DNA of 12,965 bases from Flavobacteriaceae bacterium UBA3440 (GCA_002378585.1 DFSJ01000140.1:6136-19100); one strand, 5' to 3'; counted from the first letter of the stretch, positions 1 through 7,307 are shown. Numbers and translations: made by a program. Notes: generated by a model not told the origin, from the letters alone.

Positions 1-224
1 GGTGGCACAAAAATAATGGAGGTATTGGCCCCCACTTCGCGCACAGCATCTGCTACGGTATTAAAGACTGGTTTGCCCAAATGCTCCTGCCCCCCTTTTC
101 CTGGTGTTACTCCACCGACAACCTGGGTGCCATAGGCAATCATTTGTTCTGCGTGAAAACTTCCTTCACTTCCGGTAAATCCTTGTACAATTACTTTTGA
201 ATCTTTATTGACTAATACACTCAT
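1..224 (-). CDS. sucD: Succinyl-CoA synthetase (ADP-forming) alpha subunit, N-terminal part
   Basis: This is the first 74 codons of the alpha subunit of succinyl-CoA ligase, which interconverts succinyl-CoA and succinate with nucleotide phosphorylation in the TCA cycle; the gene runs off the left edge. The protein starts [20 protein letters not shown] and continues with a [14 protein letters not shown] stretch. Together these form the Rossmann-type CoA-binding half of the family, with the glycine-rich CoA loop [10 protein letters not shown] near residues 15-24. The phosphorylated active-site histidine lies beyond the window. The ATG at 222-224 matches the family's usual start. It lies 20 bases after the efp stop on the same strand, so it is probably co-transcribed as the tail of the lipid A/efp cluster. 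No sucC is visible here. Identity is close to certain from the motif run; completeness cannot be judged. Confidence 0.95.
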   Translation of the reverse strand, partial: MSVLVNKDSKVIVQGFTGSEGSFHAEQMIAYGTQVVGGVTPGKGGQEHLGKPVFNTVADAVREVGANTSIIFVP

Positions 225-244
225 GGTATAAAATTACTTGATAA

Positions 245-811
245 TTATTTAGTGATGCGTTCCATATACGCACCTTTTTCTGTATCTATTTTTACTTTGT
301 CGCCCACTTCGATAAACAAGGGTACTTGTATCGAAGCACCTGTCTCTACGGTAGCGGGTTTGGAGGCATTGGTCGCTGTATTTCCTTTGATTCCAGGCTC
401 GGTGTAGGTTACTTCTAAAATTACGGAGGCAGGCATTTCTACCGATAAGGGCATATTGTCTTCTGCATTGAACATGACTTTACAAATATCTCCTTCTTTG
501 AGAAATTCAGGGGCATCCAAGGTGGAAGAAGCCAACTCAATTTGGTTGTAATCGTCCACATTCATAAAGTGAAACTTATCACCCTCTGGATACAAAAACT
601 GGTAATTTCTGGTTTCTACGCGAACATCTTCAATTTTATGACCCGCTGAAAATGTATTGTCCAATACCTTGCCGTTGGTGATGCTGCGCAATTTGGTGCG
701 CACAAAAGCAGGACCTTTCCCAGGTTTTACGTGTAAAAATTCAATGATTTTGTAGATGTCGTTGTTAAAACGAATACACAATCCTTTTCGGATATCTGAT
801 GTTGATGCCAT
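245..811 (-). CDS. efp: Translation elongation factor P
   Basis: This is EF-P, the ribosome-binding factor that stimulates peptide bond formation at polyproline stretches. Its 188 residues match the family's usual length and three-barrel layout: a KOW-like domain at about 1-65, then two OB-like domains. The conserved tip loop reads HVKPGKGPAFVRTKL, with Lys32 at the position that is lysylated, aminopentanolylated or rhamnosylated (as Arg) in other bacteria. The C-terminal GDKVKIDTEKGAYMERI segment is also typical. No modification enzyme is encoded nearby. The ATG at 809-811 lies 5 bases after the lpxA stop, and sucD follows after 20 bases, so the gene is embedded in the lipid A operon, as is common in Bacteroidota. 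The loop reads PGKGP, a form associated with unmodified EF-P in Actinobacteria. Confidence 0.97.
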   Translation of the reverse strand: MASTSDIRKGLCIRFNNDIYKIIEFLHVKPGKGPAFVRTKLRSITNGKVLDNTFSAGHKIEDVRVETRNYQFLYPEGDKFHFMNVDDYNQIELASSTLDAPEFLKEGDICKVMFNAEDNMPLSVEMPASVILEVTYTEPGIKGNTATNASKPATVETGASIQVPLFIEVGDKVKIDTEKGAYMERITK

Positions 812-816
812 ATAAA

Positions 817-1602
817 TTAATTGTTGCTAAAATAACCTTTCATAATTCCCCTTTGTGAGTCCCTGATAAACATCAGAATTTCGTCGCGTTCTGGGGTTGC
901 TTCCATTTCTGCTTCTATGATTTGAACAGCCTGAGAATTGTTGTAATTCTTTTGGTACAAGATGCGGTAAATATTTTGTATTTCCCTGATTTTATCTGCG
1001 TCAAATCCATGTCTTCTCAATCCTACAGAGTTTATTCCCACATAGGACAATGGCTCACGCGCGGCCTTGACAAAAGGCGGAACATCCTTCCTTACCAGAG
1101 AACCTCCGGTGACAAAAGAATAATTGCCGATCGACACAAATTGGTGAACGGCCACAAAACCTGCCATAACCACATGATGACCAACCGTTACATGACCCGC
1201 TAAGGTGGAAGAATTAGAAAAAATACAATTGTCCCCCACGTAACAATCGTGGGCAATATGACAGTAAGCCATGATCAAACAGTTTTGACCAATGGTCGTT
1301 CTCATTCGATCTTTTGTCCCCTTGTTGATAGTGACACACTCTCTGATGGTGGTGTTGTCTCCGATCTCTACAAAAGTCTCCTCCCCATTGTACTTAAGGT
1401 CCTGAGGGGGTGCAGAAATAACCGCACCGGGAAATATGTTGCAGTTTTTTCCAATGCGCGCACCTTCCATAATAGTGACATTGGAGCCGATCCAAGTACC
1501 TTCACCGATCACTACGTTATTGTGGATGGTGGTAAATGGTTCTACGACCACATTCTTGGCGATCTTAGCACCCGGGTGTATATAAGCTAAAGGTTGATTC
1601 AT
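817..1602 (-). CDS. lpxA: UDP-N-acetylglucosamine O-acyltransferase (LpxA)
   Basis: LpxA catalyses the first step of lipid A synthesis, moving a 3-hydroxyacyl chain from ACP to the 3-OH of UDP-GlcNAc in the cytoplasm. The 261-residue protein has the family length. Residues 5 to about 190 form hexapeptide repeats of a left-handed beta helix (for example VVIGEG, ARIGKN, TTIGQN), and an alpha-helical C-terminus follows. The catalytic histidine is His118 in the HIAHD motif, equivalent to His125 of E. coli. The GAVISAPPQDLKYNGE segment (59-74) is the family signature loop. The ATG at 1600-1602 directly abuts the TAG of lpxC-fabZ (TAGATG, no gap), so ribosomes finishing the upstream gene could reinitiate here. 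That would link the first acylation to the committed deacetylation step. The related LpxD is excluded by the C-terminal domain and by the signature loop. Confidence 0.97.
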   Translation of the reverse strand: MNQPLAYIHPGAKIAKNVVVEPFTTIHNNVVIGEGTWIGSNVTIMEGARIGKNCNIFPGAVISAPPQDLKYNGEETFVEIGDNTTIRECVTINKGTKDRMRTTIGQNCLIMAYCHIAHDCYVGDNCIFSNSSTLAGHVTVGHHVVMAGFVAVHQFVSIGNYSFVTGGSLVRKDVPPFVKAAREPLSYVGINSVGLRRHGFDADKIREIQNIYRILYQKNYNNSQAVQIIEAEMEATPERDEILMFIRDSQRGIMKGYFSNN

Positions 1603-3003
1603 CTAATTTTTTTTTGCAATTTGAGCCATCATTTCAGCCTCACATACCATTTTACCGTTGGCATAAGCATAAGCCTGCATATGGCAAATACCTCTTCGGA
1701 TTGGGGTGATTAAACTGCAATGAAAGATGAGTGTGTCTCCTGGTAAAACTTTGTGTTTAAACCGAACATTGTCAATTTTCATAAAGTACGTCAGGTAGTT
1801 TTCTGGATCTGGAACAGTACTGAGCACCAAAATACCCCCTGTTTGCGCCATAGCTTCGATTTGTAAGACCCCAGGCATTACAGGTGCTCCAGGAAAATGA
1901 CCGACAAAAAAGTCCTCGTTCATGGTCACATTTTTCATGCCCACCACATGACTATCCGACAGCTCGAGTATCCTATCGATAAACAAAAATGGCGGTCTGT
2001 GAGGTAGCATATCCATGATCTGGTGGATATCCATCAAAGGTGGTAAATTCAAGTCGTACTGAGGAACAGCCTTGCGTTTGTCTTCTTTAATCAATTTTGA
2101 AAGTTTCTTGGCAAATAGGGTATTGATGTAATGACCGGGTTTGTTGGCAATCACTTTACCGCGTATTCTCACACCGACTAGAGCTAAATCACCAATAACA
2201 TCCAGCAGTTTATGCCTTGCCGCTTCGTTGGGATAATGCAGTGTCAAATTATCCAATATGCCGTTAGGCTTAACGGATAGCTCCTTCTTGTTAAAGGCTT
2301 TTTTTAATTTTTCCATCGTGGAATGTGAAATTTCTTTATCCACATATACGATGGCATTGTTCAAGTCTCCTCCTTTGATAAGGCCATGGTCCAAAAGCGT
2401 TTCTAACTCATGTAAAAAACTGAATGTACGCGCATTAGCAATCTCAGATTTAAATTCTGAGAGGTCATTTAGCGAGGCGTTCTGGGTACCCAAAATCTTA
2501 GTGCCAAAATCCACCATGGTGCAAACTTGGTAGGTATCTGAAGGAATCAAGGTGATTTCAGAACCCGTTTCTTCGTCTTTACACGTAAACACCTCTTTAA
2601 CCACATATTCGTAGCGAGGCTTTTGTTGCTCAACCAATCCAGCTGACTCTAGAGCTTCAACAAAAAACTTAGCTGAACCATCCATAATTGGTGGCTCTGG
2701 CGCATCGAGTTGAATCAATACGTTGTCAATTTCTAGTCCCACCAGAGCTGAAAGCACATGTTCCGAGGTATTGATGTGTACACCCTCTTTGTTTAGGTTT
2801 GTACCTCTTTGGGTGTTTTCCACATATTGAGCATCGGCAGGCACCAAAGGTGACTCAGGCAAATCAATTCTTTGGAACACATATCCATGGTCCTCTGGAG
2901 CAGGGATAAATTTTAAAGTAACCTCTTTTCCTGTATGTAGCCCCACTCCTTTGAGTGTCACTTCACGAGCGATGGTATGTTGCATAGTTGATGTAGTCGC
3001 CAT
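1603..3003 (-). CDS. lpxC-fabZ: Bifunctional UDP-3-O-acyl-GlcNAc deacetylase / 3-hydroxyacyl-ACP dehydratase
   Basis: This 466-residue protein fuses two enzymes. Residues 1 to about 310 are LpxC, the zinc deacetylase that commits the cell to lipid A synthesis. Glu81-His82 in the NTSEHVLSAL motif, His264 and Asp268 in ARHKLLDVIGDL, and His291 in PGHYIN correspond to the known E78/H79/H238/D242/H265 set. Residues from about 318 to 466 are FabZ, the hot-dog-fold dehydratase of fatty acid synthesis, with active-site His369 in GHFPG and Glu383 fourteen residues later. All catalytic residues are present in both halves. The fusion is a hallmark of Bacteroidota and Chlorobi. It physically joins two enzymes on either side of the 3-hydroxyacyl-ACP branch between lipid A and phospholipid. 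The ATG at 3001-3003 lies 3 bases after the lpxD stop, and the TAG stop abuts the lpxA ATG. Confidence 0.97.
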   Translation of the reverse strand: MATTSTMQHTIAREVTLKGVGLHTGKEVTLKFIPAPEDHGYVFQRIDLPESPLVPADAQYVENTQRGTNLNKEGVHINTSEHVLSALVGLEIDNVLIQLDAPEPPIMDGSAKFFVEALESAGLVEQQKPRYEYVVKEVFTCKDEETGSEITLIPSDTYQVCTMVDFGTKILGTQNASLNDLSEFKSEIANARTFSFLHELETLLDHGLIKGGDLNNAIVYVDKEISHSTMEKLKKAFNKKELSVKPNGILDNLTLHYPNEAARHKLLDVIGDLALVGVRIRGKVIANKPGHYINTLFAKKLSKLIKEDKRKAVPQYDLNLPPLMDIHQIMDMLPHRPPFLFIDRILELSDSHVVGMKNVTMNEDFFVGHFPGAPVMPGVLQIEAMAQTGGILVLSTVPDPENYLTYFMKIDNVRFKHKVLPGDTLIFHCSLITPIRRGICHMQAYAYANGKMVCEAEMMAQIAKKN

Positions 3004-3006
3004 GGC

Positions 3007-4005
3007 TTAATCTTTATGATTGAGGTGTTTGGGGAGATTTTTAAAGTATACGTACGATTTGTTGTAATCGGTGTAATTAAATGCAGGTGTTCCTTGAACC
3101 ACAGAACCGGACTTGAGGCTTTTAACAACCCCTGATTGTCCTTGTATTTTCACATGATCACCGATGACCAAGTGACCGGCAAATCCTACCTGACCACCAA
3201 TCATGCACCCTTTGCCGATCTTGGTAGAACCAGCCACACCAGTTTGGGCGGCAATTACGGTGTTCTCTCCAATCTCCACGTTGTGTGCGATTTGAATCTG
3301 GTTGTCCAATTTGACACCTTGTCTAATGATGGTCGAGCCCAGTGTGGCGCGATCAATCGTCGTGGAAGCGCCAACATCAACGTGATCTTCAATCACCACA
3401 TTACCTGTTTGAGGAACCTTGTTATAACTCCCAGATTCATTTGGTGCAAAACCAAATCCATCAGCACCGATAACTGCATTGCCATGTATCACACAAAAAT
3501 TACCTATTACGGTATCGGAACATATTCGGGCTCCGGAAAATATCGTTACGTCATTACCTATGGTCACCCCTTCATCAATAAATACTTGAGGATAGATTTT
3601 AACCCGGTTTCCTATTTTGGTATTGGCCCCGATATAGGAAAAAGCGCCTAAATAAAATGCTTCCCCTATTTGGGCTGAATCGGCAATAAACGAAGGCTGC
3701 TCTACCCCGAGTTTATCCCCTTTGAGTTTATCGTAATAGGACAAGAGCACAGTAAACGACTGATAAGCATCTTTAACCCTGATTAAGGTGGTATCGATAG
3801 GTTTTTCTGGCACAAAATCTTCGGATACAATCACAATACTCGCTTGGGTACTGTAAATGTGTGGGGTGTATTTTGGATTGGCCAAAAAGCTAATGGAGCC
3901 TGGAACACCTTCTTCAATTTTAGACAATTGAAAAACTGCTGCATCGCAATCTCCTTCAACCCTTCCATCTAGGATATGCGCAATTTGGCTGGCGGTAAAT
4001 TTCAT
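3007..4005 (-). CDS. lpxD: UDP-3-O-acylglucosamine N-acyltransferase (LpxD)
   Basis: LpxD adds the second 3-hydroxyacyl chain, N-linked, to the LpxC product. About residues 1-100 form the uridine-binding N-terminal domain, with the characteristic LSKIEEGVPGSISFLANPKY segment. The rest is a long hexapeptide-repeat beta helix with the catalytic histidine in QIAHNVEIGE, preceded by STTIDRATLG. I place the start at the ATG ending at 4005 (332 residues, MKFTASQIAHIL). A GTG at 4009-4011 would add only two residues, and its G is also the last base of a TAnnTTTG promoter box, so it is unlikely to be used. The gene lies 3 bases upstream of lpxC-fabZ and leads the lipid A operon. The HD gene stop is 30 bases upstream. 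Family assignment is secure; the exact start rests on the promoter argument. Confidence 0.95.
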   Translation of the reverse strand: MKFTASQIAHILDGRVEGDCDAAVFQLSKIEEGVPGSISFLANPKYTPHIYSTQASIVIVSEDFVPEKPIDTTLIRVKDAYQSFTVLLSYYDKLKGDKLGVEQPSFIADSAQIGEAFYLGAFSYIGANTKIGNRVKIYPQVFIDEGVTIGNDVTIFSGARICSDTVIGNFCVIHGNAVIGADGFGFAPNESGSYNKVPQTGNVVIEDHVDVGASTTIDRATLGSTIIRQGVKLDNQIQIAHNVEIGENTVIAAQTGVAGSTKIGKGCMIGGQVGFAGHLVIGDHVKIQGQSGVVKSLKSGSVVQGTPAFNYTDYNKSYVYFKNLPKHLNHKD

Positions 4006-4010
4006 AGGCA

Positions 4011-4018
4011 CAAAAATA
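4011..4018 (-). promoter_or_regulatory. Bacteroidota-type -7 promoter box of lpxD
   Basis: On the minus strand this reads TATTTTTG, an exact match to the Bacteroidota -7 consensus TAnnTTTG. Only five bases (TGCCT) separate it from the lpxD ATG, so transcription would begin at or within a few bases of the start codon. I see no matching -33 TTTG at the expected spacing. The box would give the lipid A operon its own promoter, separate from the HD gene. Confidence 0.5.
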
Positions 4019-4033
4019 GCAAAAATCCCTGAA

Positions 4034-4048
4034 CCCTAAAGTTTAGGG
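4034..4048. repeat. Perfect inverted repeat over the HD gene stop codon; possible weak terminator
   Basis: The sequence is CCCTAAA-G-TTTAGGG, two perfect 7-base arms around one base, and it covers the TAG stop (4036-4038) of the HD gene. Read on the minus strand, a hairpin with a 3 to 5 base loop would be followed by TTCAGGGATTTTTG, which is only partly T-rich. It could attenuate read-through from the HD gene into lpxD, or be a protein-binding site upstream of the lpxD promoter. Part of the left arm also encodes the C-terminal residues of the HD protein. Confidence 0.4.
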
Positions 4049-5259
4049 AAGCAAAGGTAATGACGAATAACTGGATGCAATAAAGCATTGTAATAAGGCG
4101 CCTCCATCAAAGAATCAAAAGAGACCATTTTTCCTGACTTATCTATAAAAACTATGGGGTTTTGACCTGCCTTATAGGGTGTGTTGCGCACTTTTCCAGA
4201 AAAAACAAAATAGCTCGCTTGATCACCATCTAAACTCCATGTTTGGCCTGTTTCTATTTTTTTGGACTCCAGTGTGTTGGAATCAACCGGGTGATCAAAA
4301 AGCTCAATTTGAAGCAAGGTCCTGTTGTTGATCATTTGAGCCAATCTGCTCAAAACAGGATCGCTATGTGCTTGCCACTGTTTTACCGCATGAAGAATAT
4401 CTATATCATCCAAAGCGGCAAATGCATCCTGAGTATCTTGATTCCAATTTATTTCAGTGGGTTTGTTTTGTAAAAAATGAGCCAATTGAGGGCTCATAAC
4501 CAAATCAATTCCCTGGGCCGCCAAATGTTGCGCGCGCTCTAGAGACTTGAGCAGTAATATCTCAGCAGACAAAGATTTTTTGTGCAAATAAACTTGCCAG
4601 TACATAAATCTCCTGGCCATCAGAAATTTTTCTACTGAATAAACCCCTTTTTGTTCGATAACCAATTGATCATCAACCACATTGATCATATCTATTAAAC
4701 GATCTGCATTGATGTTTCCTTCAGCAACTCCGGTATAAAAGCTATCTCTTTTTAAGTAATCCAATCGATCCATATCCAATTGACTCGCTACCAATTGATT
4801 CATGAAAGATCTCGGATAGGTGCCTTTAAATATTTCTATAGCCAAAGTTAATTTTCCCTCAAATGTTTGGTTGAGCGAATTCATCAAGGCCAGTCCTATT
4901 TGTTCGTGAGAAAAATCAGCGATTAAAGCGCGTTCCAAAGCATGAGAAAATGGACCATGTCCAATATCATGCAATAAAATAGCATATCCCAGCGCTTTTT
5001 CCTCTTGTTTAGTAATTACGGTCCCTTTGCTTTTAAGAACGGATATAGCTGTTCCCATCAAGTGATAAGCCCCTAATGCATGGGCAAATCTTGTGTGTTG
5101 CGCCCCAGGATAAACCAAGGAAGACAAGCCCATTTGAGATATCCTGCGCAATCTTTGGACATATGGATGATCGATCAATTGAAGTACAAATGGATCTTCT
5201 ATCTTGATAAATCCGTAAATTGGATCATTAAAGACCGTTGTTTTCTCTAAATGAGGCAC
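4036..5259 (-). CDS. HD-domain phosphohydrolase (SAMHD1/dNTPase-like)
   Basis: This 407-residue soluble protein belongs to the HD superfamily of metal-dependent nucleotide phosphohydrolases. The HD site is complete. It has His60 in RFAHALG, His97-Asp98 in LLHDIGHGPFSH, and Asp164 in SQLDMDRLDYLKRD, in the pattern of SAMHD1 His167/His206/Asp207/Asp311. Arg165, Tyr168 and Asp172 sit where SAMHD1 has substrate-contacting residues. The N-terminal FNDPIYGFI and RLRRISQMGL segments are typical of the bacterial branch. dNTP triphosphohydrolase activity is an inference from the family; the substrate is not known. The best start is a GTG at 5257-5259, since no ATG precedes the conserved region. It lies upstream of lpxD on the same strand, a pairing common in Bacteroidota, and is divergent from porX with a 29-base gap. 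The C-terminal third (about 260-407) has no motif I recognise. Confidence 0.9.
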   Translation of the reverse strand: MPHLEKTTVFNDPIYGFIKIEDPFVLQLIDHPYVQRLRRISQMGLSSLVYPGAQHTRFAHALGAYHLMGTAISVLKSKGTVITKQEEKALGYAILLHDIGHGPFSHALERALIADFSHEQIGLALMNSLNQTFEGKLTLAIEIFKGTYPRSFMNQLVASQLDMDRLDYLKRDSFYTGVAEGNINADRLIDMINVVDDQLVIEQKGVYSVEKFLMARRFMYWQVYLHKKSLSAEILLLKSLERAQHLAAQGIDLVMSPQLAHFLQNKPTEINWNQDTQDAFAALDDIDILHAVKQWQAHSDPVLSRLAQMINNRTLLQIELFDHPVDSNTLESKKIETGQTWSLDGDQASYFVFSGKVRNTPYKAGQNPIVFIDKSGKMVSFDSLMEAPYYNALLHPVIRHYLCFPKL

Positions 5260-5264
5260 TTTTT

Positions 5265-5272
5265 GAAGTTTG
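5265..5272 (+). promoter_or_regulatory. Possible weak -7 box of porX
   Basis: GAAGTTTG matches TAnnTTTG except for the first base and lies 16 bases before the porX ATG. A GTTG at 5237-5240 lies 24 bases upstream, slightly beyond the usual 17-23 spacing. This is the best plus-strand candidate in the short divergent gap, but it is not an exact match. Confidence 0.25.
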
Positions 5273-5275
5273 ATA

Positions 5276-5283
5276 CAAAGATA
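5276..5283 (-). promoter_or_regulatory. Bacteroidota-type -7 promoter box of the HD gene
   Basis: The minus strand reads TATCTTTG, an exact TAnnTTTG match, with 16 bases to the GTG start of the HD gene. It occupies the 29-base gap shared with the divergent porX start, so polymerase bound here would cover the porX start region. No convincing -33 element is visible at the 17-23 base spacing. The identical octamer lies in front of the proline dehydrogenase gene. Confidence 0.5.
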
Positions 5284-5288
5284 AACAA

Positions 5289-6839
5289 ATGAGCCAGCCC
5301 AGCATATTATGGATCGATGATGAGATTGATTTATTGAAGCCCCATTGGCTCTTTTTGGAGGAAAAGGGCTACGTAGTCACCCCCTATCACGATGGGATCG
5401 CCGCATTGGAATGGCTGTCAAAAAACACATGTGACTTGGTGTTCCTGGATGAAAACATGCCTGGAATTTCCGGATTGATGTTGATTGAAAAAATTCATTG
5501 GATAAAAAAAGGATTGCCGATTGTGATGGTCACCAATAATTCTGAAGAGCACATCATGAATGAGGCCATTGGGGCTTCAATCACTGATTATTTGATCAAA
5601 CCGGTGCTTCCACAGCAAATGCTGCTGGCACTCAAGAAGCATTTGGATACAAAAAAATTGGTACAGGCTCATCAATCCCAAGTTTTTCATGGTAAATATC
5701 AACAACTCGCCGATCAGATGCCCCAACTTAAAGACCATCAACAGTGGTCTGTATGGTATCTGTCACTGATTGAATTAGAATGCAACTTGGATGAACACAG
5801 CGATCAAACCTTAAGTGAACTATTGGCCCAGCTCAAAAAACAAGCCAATCGATTTTTTGGTGATTTTTTATCCGACCAATATCCTCTGTGGTTAGCACAA
5901 GAATCCAGTCCACTGAGAACAGATTTAGTCCTCAGAAATGAGGTGCTTCCTCATTTAAGTCAACCGACTATTTTGTTAGTCTTGGATAATTTGCGCTATG
6001 ACCATTGGATTAGTCTGGAACAACTCTGTGCAGCATGGTATGAAAAATCGGAAGAAACTGTAGTATGGAGCACATTACCCACGGCAACCGCTTATGCGCG
6101 TAATGCACTTTGCGCAGGGTTGGTCCCTCATTTAATCGCTAAAAACCATCCAGATCTATGGCTGAATGAATGGGAGACTTCTGGGAAAAATCTGGCTGAA
6201 GCTGAGCTCATCTCCCGCTTGATTCACGATATGGGTTTATCCACTAAATGGTCCTACCACAAAGTGCAAAATCAAAAACAAGGGCTCTCCCTAGTTCAAA
6301 AAATTCCACAATGGGCCAAACAGGACCTCACAGTAGTCATATACAATACCTTAGATAAAATTGCCCATGCCAAGACCGACAATGATTTAGCCAAAGAACT
6401 TATTGTCGATGATCGGTCGTATAGAGCCTTGCTTCGGACTTGGTTCACCCACTCGCCCTTGAGTAAAATCATCGAAGTTTCTGCTCGTCATGGAATTAAA
6501 CTGATGATCACAACAGACCATGGAAGTATTCAAGTAGGTCACCCGATACATCTGAAAAGCGATAAAAACATCAATGCAAACTTGCGTTATAAGGTAGGAA
6601 AAAGCATTAAAGCACACCCTAAGGAGGCGCTTAATATCCAGGAGCCTGAAAAATTTGGACTACCTCCCCTAGGCCCAAATCATCAATACATCATCGCAAA
6701 AAATGATGGCTTTTTTACCTATCCACAACAGGAGCATGAGCATATACAACACTACAAACACACCTACCAGCATGGGGGAATGACCCTGGAGGAAGTACTA
6801 GTTCCTTTTGCCGTATTGATGCCCAAATCGATTAATTGA
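5289..6839 (+). CDS. porX: T9SS response regulator PorX (REC + PglZ phosphatase domain)
   Basis: PorX is the response regulator that, with the histidine kinase PorY, controls type IX secretion genes in Bacteroidota. Residues 1 to about 120 are a receiver domain with acidic pocket Asp10/Asp11, phosphoacceptor Asp54 (VFLDENMPG), Thr82 and Lys104. A helical linker runs to about 210. The rest is a PglZ-type alkaline-phosphatase-superfamily domain with Asp233 in LVLDNLRYD, the nucleophile region LPTATAYARN (Thr265/Thr267), Asp410-His411 in TTDHGS, and His495 in YQHGG. This metal-site set is complete, in line with reports that P. gingivalis PorX cleaves oligonucleotides with zinc. The 516-residue length is typical. 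There is no DNA-binding domain. The ATG at 5289 is preceded by 29 bases shared with the divergent HD gene. No porY or structural T9SS gene lies in the window, so the role is assigned by homology alone. Confidence 0.93.
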   Translation: MSQPSILWIDDEIDLLKPHWLFLEEKGYVVTPYHDGIAALEWLSKNTCDLVFLDENMPGISGLMLIEKIHWIKKGLPIVMVTNNSEEHIMNEAIGASITDYLIKPVLPQQMLLALKKHLDTKKLVQAHQSQVFHGKYQQLADQMPQLKDHQQWSVWYLSLIELECNLDEHSDQTLSELLAQLKKQANRFFGDFLSDQYPLWLAQESSPLRTDLVLRNEVLPHLSQPTILLVLDNLRYDHWISLEQLCAAWYEKSEETVVWSTLPTATAYARNALCAGLVPHLIAKNHPDLWLNEWETSGKNLAEAELISRLIHDMGLSTKWSYHKVQNQKQGLSLVQKIPQWAKQDLTVVIYNTLDKIAHAKTDNDLAKELIVDDRSYRALLRTWFTHSPLSKIIEVSARHGIKLMITTDHGSIQVGHPIHLKSDKNINANLRYKVGKSIKAHPKEALNIQEPEKFGLPPLGPNHQYIIAKNDGFFTYPQQEHEHIQHYKHTYQHGGMTLEEVLVPFAVLMPKSIN

Positions 6840-6858
6840 GGGTATATGTATATATTTG
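6826..6858 (+). promoter_or_regulatory. Bacteroidota-type promoter of tsaE-ald-DUF4258 unit
   Basis: TATATTTG at 6851-6858 is an exact -7 match (TAnnTTTG). TTGA at 6826-6829, inside the end of porX, lies 21 bases upstream, within the 17-23 spacing expected for the -33 element. The distance from the -7 box to the tsaE ATG is 23 bases. It is the best-formed promoter in the window and implies that tsaE and the genes after it are not expressed only by read-through from porX. Confidence 0.6.
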
Positions 6859-6881
6859 CCCAGCGTTGAATAGCGTGAATC

Positions 6882-7307
6882 ATGAAGGCACATACCTATC
6901 ATCTAAATGACTTAAATCATTCGGCCCAATGGCTGTTAGCACACGCGCGTAAAGGGGTGGTTTGTTTGAGTGCGCCTATGGGTACCGGAAAGACAACATT
7001 GGTCAAAGCCGTGATCACACAACTTGGCGCCGTCGATCCTGGCAATAGTCCGAGTTTTGGATTAATTAATCCATACGTCAATGCCCAAGATGAGACAGTG
7101 GCCTACCATATGGACCTCTATCGTTTAAAACACTCTAGTGAATTATGGGAAATTGGCTGGGAAGAATATGCCGAAAGTGGTATCTGGGTCTTTGTGGAAT
7201 GGCCCGAACTAGCTATTGAAATTATGGATCATCCTTACACGCTGGCAAAAATCAGCCAAAACCCAGATCAAAGCCGTACATTAACCCTTGAATACGTGCA
7301 ACCATGA
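6882..7307 (+). CDS. tsaE: tRNA t6A biosynthesis ATPase TsaE
   Basis: TsaE is the small ATPase that works with TsaB, TsaC and TsaD to make N6-threonylcarbamoyladenosine at position 37 of ANN-decoding tRNAs. The 141 residues contain a Walker A motif APMGTGKTT (31-39), the switch-like SPSFGLINPY segment (57-66), HMDLYRL with Asp79, and WVFVEWPE near residue 107, in the family's order. The P-loop begins with Ala31 where most TsaE proteins have Gly (G-x-x-G-x-G-K-T), which the general Walker A rule allows. The gene is usually essential. It begins 42 bases after porX behind its own promoter, and its TGA overlaps the ald start as ATGA, which suggests coupled translation. The partner genes are not in this window. 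Confidence 0.95.
   Translation: MKAHTYHLNDLNHSAQWLLAHARKGVVCLSAPMGTGKTTLVKAVITQLGAVDPGNSPSFGLINPYVNAQDETVAYHMDLYRLKHSSELWEIGWEEYAESGIWVFVEWPELAIEIMDHPYTLAKISQNPDQSRTLTLEYVQP

Noticed and set aside
229..236. Near -7 box (TAATTTTA on the minus strand) before sucD
   Set aside because: It lacks the final G of TAnnTTTG, and sucD lies only 20 bases after efp, so operon read-through explains its expression.
922..1590. Two plus-strand open frames (93 and 113 codons) opposite lpxA
   Set aside because: Both are antisense to a well-supported gene, with no promoter box and no recognisable protein features.
3136..3651. 171-codon open frame on the plus strand, antisense to lpxD
   Set aside because: It lies wholly within the clearly conserved lpxD, its translation resembles no family I know, and open frames opposite repetitive hexapeptide-coding genes are common by chance.
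4036..5259. HD-domain protein as an anti-phage dNTPase
   Set aside because: Its position beside lpxD is a stable housekeeping arrangement in Bacteroidota and no other defence gene is present.
5289..6839. PglZ domain of PorX as a sign of a BREX phage-defence island
   Set aside because: The receiver domain in front and the typical PorX length identify it as the T9SS regulator; no BREX gene (brxL, pglX, brxC) is nearby.
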